DNA from: Actinomycetes bacterium
GTDB taxonomy: Bacteria > Actinomycetota > Actinomycetes > Actinomycetales > Actinomycetaceae
Length of the DNA: 7,663 nt
Assembly: GCA_023426345.1 (NCBI GenBank)
Contig: JAFAAX010000034.1
Coordinates: 1 to 7,663, forward strand
Reading direction: 5' to 3'
A program made the translations under genes and the position numbers. Shown here piece by piece: positions 1-7,600 of the stretch. Position 1 is the first letter of the stretch, and the number at the start of each line of letters is the position of its first letter. The notes beneath the pieces are model-generated. The model was given only the letters and a program-made list of their open reading frames with translations, was not told where the DNA came from and ran no database searches.

Positions 1-1
1 G

Positions 2-1564
2 CCCGAGCCCGCGCCGACGCGCGGGGAGATCCTCGCCCTGACCCGGCGGACGGCCGCGGCCGCCGAGGAGCGCGCGGCGGCGCGCCAGCACGCGGCCGGC
101 AAGAGGACCGCCCGGGAGCGGATGGACGCCTTCTTCGACGACGGCCAATGGACCGAGACCGGGCAGTTCCGGGGCGGGGACATCCGCACCGACGCCCCCG
201 CGGCGGCCGTCCTCACCGGCCACGGCCGGGTCCAGGGCCGGATGGTCGCCGCCTACGCCCAGGACTTCTCCGTGCGCGGCGGCACCCTGGGGCGCGTCGA
301 GGGCGACAAGATCGCGAGCCTCATCGAGGAGGCGATCCGCCTGCGCATCCCCGTCGTCGGCATGCAGGACTCCGGTGGCGCCCGCATCCAGGAGGGCGTC
401 GTGGCGCTGTCCCAGTACGGCCGCATCTTCCGGGCCTCGTGCCGGGCCTCCGGGCTCATCCCGCAGATCTCCTTGATCCTGGGCCCCTGCGCGGGCGGCG
501 CCGTCTATTCCCCGGCGCTCACCGACTTCATCGTGATGACCCGCGAGAACTCGCACATGTTCGTCACGGGCCCCGACGTCGTCAAGGCGACGACGGGCGA
601 GTCGGTGTCCTTCGAGGAGCTCGGCGGCGCGGCCGTCCACGCCTTCCACTCCGGCGTGGCCCACCACATGGCGGACACGGAGGCGGAGGCCATCGACTAC
701 GTGCGGTCGCTCCTCGACTACCTCCCGTCCTCGTGCGAGTCGCCCGCCCCGCGCTACGACTACGAGCCCGAGGAGGACGACCTCACGGCGGCCCTGCGGG
801 TCGGCGATCTGGTCCCCGCGTCCGCGCGCCTGCCCTACGACGTCGTCGAGGTCATCGAGCACCTGGTCGACCACGGCGAGTTCGTCCAGATCCAGTCCCT
901 GTTCGCCCCGCGCATCGTCATCGGCTTCGCGTGCCTGGACGGGCGCTCCGTCGGGATCGTCGCCAACCAGCCGCTGGTCGATGCCGGGACGCTCGACGTC
1001 GACGCCTCGGAGAAGGCCGCGCGGTTCGTCCGCTTCTGCGACGCGTTCGGCCTGCCGCTGGTCACCCTGGTCGACGTCCCCGGCTACCGTCCGGGCACCG
1101 AGCAGGAGCAGGCCGGCATCATCCGCCGCGGAGCGAAGATGATCACCGCCTACGCCAACGCCACCGTCCCGATGGTCACCGTGATCCTCCGCAAGGCCTA
1201 CGGCGGGGCGTACATCGTGATGGGCTCGAAGTCCATCGGCGCGGACATGGCCTTCGCCTGGCCCGACGCGGAGATCGCGGTCATGGGCGCCGAGGGCGCC
1301 GTCTCGATCCTCCACCGCCGCGAGCTCGCCGCGATGCGCAAGTCCGGGAAGTCGTCGAAGGAGGTGGCGGCGGAGAGCGCGCGCCTGGCCGAGGACTACC
1401 GGCGCGAGACCGTCAACCCGGCCCTGTCGGTGAGCACCGGCGACCTGGACGCCATCATCGCGCCCGAGGACACCCGCCGCGTCCTGGTCGACGCCCTGGA
1501 GACGCTGGCCTCCAAGGACCGGGCGATCTCCCACGTCAAGCAGCACGACAACGGGCCGATGTGA
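2..1564 (+). CDS. accD: Acyl-CoA carboxylase carboxyltransferase (beta) subunit, 5' partial; probably acetyl-CoA carboxylase
   Basis: Cytosolic subunit that moves the carboxyl group from carboxybiotin to an acyl-CoA, here probably acetyl-CoA to give malonyl-CoA. The biotin carboxylase/BCCP partner is not in the window. The frame is open from base 2 and gives 520 residues, close to the usual 510-530, so only a few residues are lost. ATG 122 is not the start: the 40 codons before it encode the family's N-terminal helix, ending GKRTARERM. Both crotonase-fold halves are visible: GGTLGRVEGDK and DSGGARIQEG, the oxyanion-hole glycines in GPCAGGAVY (482-508), then PGYRPGTEQEQAGIIRRGAK (1079-1138) and KAYGGAYIVMGSK. 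The Ile after GGAY (codon 1214-1216) sits where Streptomyces PccB has the specificity-setting Asp422 and AccB has Ile. That favours acetyl-CoA, or dual acetyl/propionyl, use. Ends in TGA 1562-1564, just upstream of fas. The family call is firm; the substrate is inferred. Confidence 0.96.
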   Translation, partial: PEPAPTRGEILALTRRTAAAAEERAAARQHAAGKRTARERMDAFFDDGQWTETGQFRGGDIRTDAPAAAVLTGHGRVQGRMVAAYAQDFSVRGGTLGRVEGDKIASLIEEAIRLRIPVVGMQDSGGARIQEGVVALSQYGRIFRASCRASGLIPQISLILGPCAGGAVYSPALTDFIVMTRENSHMFVTGPDVVKATTGESVSFEELGGAAVHAFHSGVAHHMADTEAEAIDYVRSLLDYLPSSCESPAPRYDYEPEEDDLTAALRVGDLVPASARLPYDVVEVIEHLVDHGEFVQIQSLFAPRIVIGFACLDGRSVGIVANQPLVDAGTLDVDASEKAARFVRFCDAFGLPLVTLVDVPGYRPGTEQEQAGIIRRGAKMITAYANATVPMVTVILRKAYGGAYIVMGSKSIGADMAFAWPDAEIAVMGAEGAVSILHRRELAAMRKSGKSSKEVAAESARLAEDYRRETVNPALSVSTGDLDAIIAPEDTRRVLVDALETLASKDRAISHVKQHDNGPM

Positions 1565-1626
1565 CCGCCATGCCGTCCCCCTCCCAGCCCTCCCCCTCCG
1601 ATCCCCCGCAGAATCGAGATCCCCTC
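1565..1626 (+). other. accD-fas spacer with alternative in-frame fas starts
   Basis: This is a short C-rich spacer with no inverted repeat followed by T's and no recognisable -10/-35 pair, so read-through from accD into fas is likely. Two earlier starts are in frame with fas and not separated from it by a stop. GTG 1561 overlaps the accD stop as GTGA, and ATG 1570 follows three codons later. Using ATG 1570 would add 19 residues rich in Ser and Pro, unlike the start of the AT domain. No strong Shine-Dalgarno sequence precedes any candidate. A GAG eight bases before ATG 1627 is the best, and it is weak. Confidence 0.7.
1576..1599 (+). repeat. Short direct repeat TCCCCCTCC, two copies
   Basis: TCCCCCTCC occurs at 1576-1584 and again at 1591-1599, 15 bases apart, inside a pyrimidine-rich tract between accD and the preferred fas start. 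If the upstream start is used, both copies read in frame as Ser-Pro-Ser. It may simply be a low-complexity C-rich leader. I see no known operator in it. Confidence 0.5.
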
Positions 1627-4600
1627 ATGACCGCTTCGTCCCCCTTCCTCCCCCGGCTCGCGGACGAGCCCTTCGCCCTGCTGTTCGCCGGACAGGCGAC
1701 ACCCTGGCGCGATGTCCTGGCCGAGGCCGGCGACGACGCCTCCCTGTCGGCGGCGCTCGCCCAGGCGCTGGAGGCCTCCGACGCGCTGGTCTCCCCCGTC
1801 GCGCGGGATCTGGCCGTCCTGTCCGCCGCCGCCCTGCCGTTCCGGTTCGGGACCACGGGCGAGGCCTCCGAGGACGGGACGGGCCCGTCGGTTCCCGCGG
1901 CGCCCCGCGCCCATGTCGCCTCCGCCCGCGACAACGCGCCGGAGCTGTCCGTGCCCGGCATCGTCCTCGCGCAGTACTCGACGCTGCTGGCCCTGGCCCT
2001 GGACGGCCTGGACACCCGCACGCACCGGCCCGTCGCCGTCGAGGGCCACTCGCAGGGCGCGCTGGGCGCCGAGATGTGGCGCGCGTGGGCCTCCGGCCAG
2101 CCCGGAGCCGTCGAGCGCGTCGTCGCCCTGTCGCGCCTCATCGGCGCCGCGGCGGCGCGCGCGACGCGCCGCCTGGGACTCCACGCCACCGGGGACGCCA
2201 CCGCGATGGTCTCCGTGCGCCGCTTCCCCGAGCATCTGCTCACGCGGATCCTCGACGCGCAGCAGGGCCTCGCCCACCCCGTGTCGATCGGGGTGCGCAA
2301 CGACCGGCGCACGCACGTCCTGTCGGGCGCGCCCGCGGACCTGGCGCTCGTCGTCGACGCCATCGGGAGGGCGGCCGCCGCCGACCGCGCGGAGCACACC
2401 GCCCACCGCCGCGGCGGCGCGCCCCTGGCACCCGTCTGCGAGTTCCTGCCCGTCTCCGCGCCCTTCCACTCCGACCTGCTGGAGGACGCCGTCGCCCAGA
2501 CGCTCGAGTGGGCGCGCGCGTGCAGCTTCGACGCCCAGTGGGCCGAGCCGCTGGCCCGCCGCGTCCTCACGGACCGCGTCGACTGGCCGGAGCAGGTGAC
2601 CGACGCCGTCGTCGACTCCGGCGCCCGCTGGCTCCTCGAGTGCGGTCCCGGCACCACCCTCACGCGCATGACCCGCGCCCTGGTGGAGGGCTCCGGCGTC
2701 GGCCTGGTGTCCGCGGGCACCGCGGCCGACCGCGACCGCCTGTCCACGCCCGGGTGGGAGCCGGTCCCGCCCTCGGACTGGAGCGCGTTCCGGCCCCGCC
2801 TGCTCACCCTGCCCGACGGATCGACCGTGGTCGACACCGCGTTCTCGCGGCTCACCGGCTGCTCGCCGGTGCTGCTGGCCGGCATGACGCCCACCACCGT
2901 CGACCCCGAGATCGTCGCCGCCGCGGCGAACACCGGCCATTGGACGGAGCTGGCGGGAGGCGGCCAGGTCACGGAGGAGGTCTACGCGGAGAACCTGGCG
3001 CGCCTGCGCGAGATGCTGGAGCCCGGACGCACCGCGAAGTTCAACGCGATGTTCCTCGACCGCTACCTGTGGAACCTCCAGTTCGGCGCGCAGCGCATCG
3101 TCTCGCGCTCCCGGGCGTCCGGCGCCCCGCTGGACGGCGTCGTCGTCTCCGCCGGCATCCCGGAGCTCGACGAGGCCCGCGCCCTCATCGCCCAGCTCCA
3201 GGCCGACGGCTTCCCCTACGTGGCCTTCAAGCCCGGCACGGTCGACCAGATCCTCGCCACCGTCGACATCGCCCGGGCGGTGCCGGACACGCAGGTCATC
3301 ATCCACGTGGAGGACGGCCACGCCGGCGGGCACCACTCGTGGGAGGACCTCGACGACCTGCTCCTCCAGACCTACGCCACCCTGCGCGCCACACCGAACA
3401 TGGTGGTGTGCGTCGGCGGCGGCATCGGCACGCCCGAGCGCGCCGCCGACTATCTGTCGGGCCAATGGTCGCTGCGCCACGACCGTCCGGCCATGCCCGT
3501 CGACGGCGTCCTGGTGGGCACTGCCGCCATGACCGTCAAGGAGGCGCGCACCGCCCCCGAGGTCAAGGCACTCCTGGTCGCCACCCCCGGCGTGTCCGTC
3601 ATGGACGACCGGGGCGGATGGATCGGCGTGGGCGAGTCCCGCGGCGGCATGACGTCGGGCCTGTCCCACCTGCGCGCCGACATGAACGAGGTCGACAACT
3701 CCGCGGCCGCCGCGGCCCGGCTCATCGCCGAGATCGGCGGGGACGGCGCCGCCGTGCAGGCCCGCCGCGAGGAGGTCATCGAGGCGCTCGGCCGCACGGC
3801 GAAGCCCTACTTCGGGAACCTCGCCTCGATGACCTACGCCCAGTGGGTGCGCCGATTCGCCGAGCTGTCCTTCCCGTGGGCGGACCCGACCTTCGCGGCC
3901 CGCTTCCACGACCTCCTCCAGCGGGTCGAGGCCCGCCTGTCCCCGACGGACCACGGCGACGTCGCCACCTTGTTCCCGAGCGTCCAGGATGCCCAGGACG
4001 CGCCCGCCGCGGTCGAGCGCCTGCTGGACGCCTACCCGATCGCGGAGACCACCGAGGTCACCGCCATCGACACCGCGTGGTTCCCCACCCTGTGCCGCTC
4101 CTACCCCAAGCCGATGCCGTTCGTCCCCGTCCTCGACGACGACCTGCTGCGCTGGTGGGGCCAGGACGGCCTGTGGCAGTCCCAGGACGACCGCTACCCG
4201 GCCGACTCCGTGCGCATCATCCCCGGCCCCGTCTCGGTGGCCGGCATCGACCGCGTCGACGAGCCCGTGGCGAGCCTGCTCGGCCGCTTCGAGCAGGCCG
4301 GCGTCGAGCGCCTCCGCGCCGAGGGCGCCCCCGTGATCGCCGGACGGGCCCGGATCGGCCGGGGGACGCCCTCGTCGACGGTGGAGGACTACCTCCGCGC
4401 CGTCCCCCACATCATGTGGACGGGCCACCTCATCGCGAACCCCGCCCACGTCCTGCCCGCCGAGCGCGTCGAGGCGGTCGACCACCCGGGCGAGGACGGG
4501 ACGCCGGGCGTCGATCTGGTCCTCCCCCTCGACACGGCGTGGGACGCGGATCCGGACGGCGCCGCGAAGCACGCCGTGCGCGAGCTCGTCATCCCGCTGT

Positions 4601-7600
4601 CCCTGCCGGCCTCCACGGAGCGCGGCGGCGTGCCCGTGGTCGACGAGTCGCGGCTGCCCGCCCACATGCGCGATCTGCTGGCCGGCACGGCCGGCGTCGG
4701 GTCGACGTCGGTGGCGGGGGACCGCGTCGACGCCCTGCCCGAGATGGAGCCGTCGGCGGACTCGCCGTTCGGCGAGGCCCACTCCCGCTTCACCCTGGCG
4801 CCGACGCTCGGCCCCGATCACGCCACCGTCACGGCGAACGCCCTGACGGGAGGCCTGGCGCCCTCGGACTGGGTGCTCGACGCCCTGCTCGGCCCCTGCT
4901 GGCCGGCGATCTACGCGGCGCTGGGCTCGGCGGTCCACGACGACTACATCGTCATCGAGGGCCTGCTCAACGCCGTCCACCTCGACCACATGATCGAGCT
5001 GTCCGAGACGCCCGAGCAGCTGCTCGCGCGCGGCGTCACGGCGATCGACGTCGTCTCGCGCGTGGCGGCCGTCGACGAGTCCTCCTCGGGCCGGATCGTC
5101 ACCGTCGCGGTCGCGCTGAGCGCCGACGGCGCGCCGATCGGCTCCACGAGCGAGCGCTTCGCGATCCGCGGACGCGCGACCGGGGACCAGACGCCCCCCG
5201 CCGTGCCCGCCGCCGGCGGAGCGCCCCGCGAGGTCCGCGACACGCCGCGTTCCGTCCTGCGCCGCGTGACGGTGACCGCGCCCCATGACATGACGCCCTT
5301 CGCCATCGTCTCCGGCGACTACAACCCGATCCACACCTCGGCCACCGCCGCGCGCGTGGCGGGGATGGACGCACCGCTGGTCCACGGCATGTGGCTGTCG
5401 GCCGTGGCCCAGCACGTCGCCTGCGCCTCCGAGGACGGCTCCCGCCACGAGATCCTGCGCGGGTGGACGTACGAGATGTACGGCACCGTCGACCTGGACG
5501 CGGACATCGAGATCACGGTCGAGCGCACCGGCCGCGTCGTCGGCGGCGGGCTGGCCCTGGAGGTCACGTGCCGGATCGACCGGGAGATCGTCTCCCGCGG
5601 CACCGCGACCACGCTGGCACCGGCCACCGCCTACGTCTACCCCGGCCAGGGCATCCAGGCGAAGGGCATGGGCCTCGACGAGCGCGCGAAGTCCCCCGCC
5701 GTGGACGCCATCTGGGCGCGCGCGGACCGGCACACCCGCTCCGCCCTGGGCTTCTCGATCCTCGCGATCGTGCGCGACAACCCGCTGGCGATCACGGCGC
5801 GCGGGGTCACCTACCGCCACCCCGAGGGCATCCTCAACCTCACCCAGTTCACGCAGGTCGCCCTGGCCACCCTGGCGTTCGCCCAGACGGCGCGCCTGCG
5901 CGAGGAGGGCGCCCTGGTCGAGGGCGCCGCCTTCGCGGGGCACTCCCTGGGCGAGTACGACGCGTTGAGCGCCTATGGCCAGGTGTTCCCGCTGGAGACC
6001 GTGCTCGAGCTCGTCTTCCACCGCGGCTCGACGATGCACCATCTGGTCGAGCGCGACGCCGAGGGCCGGTCGGACTACCGGATGGGCGTGCTGCGCCCCA
6101 ACCAGCTGGGCGTCGACGACGCCCACGTCGTCGCCTACGTCGCGGAGGTGGCCCGAGGCGCCGGCGAGTTCCTCGAGATCGTCAACTTCAACCTGGCGGG
6201 CCAGCAGTACTCGATCGCCGGGACCATCGCCGGCCTGGACGCCCTGGCCGCGGACTCGCGGCGCCGCGCCGCCGAGGCGGGCGGGAAGAACCCGTTCATG
6301 TTCGTCCCCGGCATCGACGTCCCCTTCCACTCGACGGTCCTGCGCCGCGGCGTCCCCGAGTTCCGCCAGAAGCTCGAGGAGCGCATCCCCGCGGACATCG
6401 ACGTCGACGCCCTCATCGGGCGCTACGTCCCGAACCTCGTCGCGCGCCCCTTCGAGCTCACCCGCGACTTCGCGGCGTCGATCCTCGAGGTCACGCCCTC
6501 GCAGGCCCTCGCGCCGCTCGTCGCCTCCGACGAGGCCTGGGAGCGCGCCGCCGCCGACCGCCAGGGTCTGGCCCGGCTGCTCCTCGTCGAGCTGCTGAGC
6601 TGGCAGTTCGCCTCCCCCGTGCGGTGGATCGAGACGCAGGACGTCCTCCTGCGCGGCGTCGGCCGCGGGGGCCTGGGCATCGAGGAGGTCGTCGAGGTCG
6701 GACTCGGCGCGTCCCCGACGCTCGCGAACCTAGCCGACCGCACGCTGCGCCAGCCCGCGTTCGCCGGGCGCCACGTCACCGTGCGCAACCTCCAGCGCGA
6801 CGAGGCGGCCGTCTTCCACACGGACGTCGCCGTGGTCATGGACGAGGACGACGCCCCGGCCGCGGCGCCGGCCCCCGCGGGCGCCCCGGCCTCGGCCGCC
6901 CCCGCTCCCTCGGCCCCGGCGCCGGCACCGGTCCCCGCGGCCCCTGTCGCGCCGTCGGGCGGACCCAGCGGTGCCGATGTCGCGGACCTCCGCTTCGGCG
7001 CCTCGGACGCGATCCGGGTGCTCCTGGCCCTCTCGGCGCGCGTGCGCCCCGAGGAGGTCGGCGACCACGACACGACGGAGTCCCTGACCAACGGCGTCTC
7101 CTCGCGGCGCAACCAGCTGCTCATGGACCTCTCCGCGGAGCTCGGCCTGTCGTCGATCGACGGGGCGGCCGAGTCCGATGTCGCCACTCTGTGCCAGACC
7201 GTGGACCGGCTGGCCCACAACTACCAGCCCTTCGGACCGGTCCTCACCGACGCGATCCGGGAACGCACCCGCAAGCTCTTCGGCGCCGCAGGCGTCAAGG
7301 CCTCCCACGTCGCCGACCGGGTGGCGGGCACATGGCAGCTCGGGCCCGGGTGGTCCGCGCATGTGACGGCCGGGCTGCTCCTGGGTACCCGGGAGGGGTC
7401 CTCGACCCGCGAGGGCGACCTCGCCACCCTCGGGGCGGAGGCGCCGACGAACGCCGCGGGCGTCGACGCGCTCATCGACGCCGCCATCCAGGAGGCCGCG
7501 GGCCGCCACGGCGTGGCCGTCTCGCTGCCGTCCGCCGGCGGCGGCGCCAGCGGCGGCGTCGTCGACTCCGCCGCCCTGGACGCCTTCGCGGCAACCGTCA

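Noticed and set aside
122..124. ATG 122 as the start of the carboxylase gene
   Set aside because: The frame is open to the left edge, and the 40 preceding codons encode the expected N-terminal helix and the GKRTARER stretch, so the true start is outside the window.
1565..1626. Terminator or internal promoter between accD and fas
   Set aside because: No stem-loop with a T-run and no convincing -10/-35 elements are visible. The tract is simply C-rich.
2076..5288. A 1,070-codon + strand open frame in another phase inside fas
   Set aside because: The translation is dominated by Arg, Pro, Gly and Ala with no motif, while the overlapping fas frame has continuous AT, ER and DH motifs. It is a composition artefact.
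1396..6330. A 1,644-codon open frame on the - strand opposite accD and fas
   Set aside because: Its codons are in exact register with the fas codons, so it stays open wherever fas avoids TTA, CTA and TCA, which this GC-rich gene almost never uses. The one CTA seen in fas (6730-6732) is exactly where the next antisense frame (6730-7509) stops. The translation is low-complexity Arg/Gly/Asp/Val-rich with no recognisable domain.
6423..7509. Antisense open frames opposite the MPT and ACP regions
   Set aside because: Their Gly/Ala/Arg runs are the reverse complement of the Ala/Pro linker and surrounding GC-rich codons. There are no domains and no ribosome binding site context.
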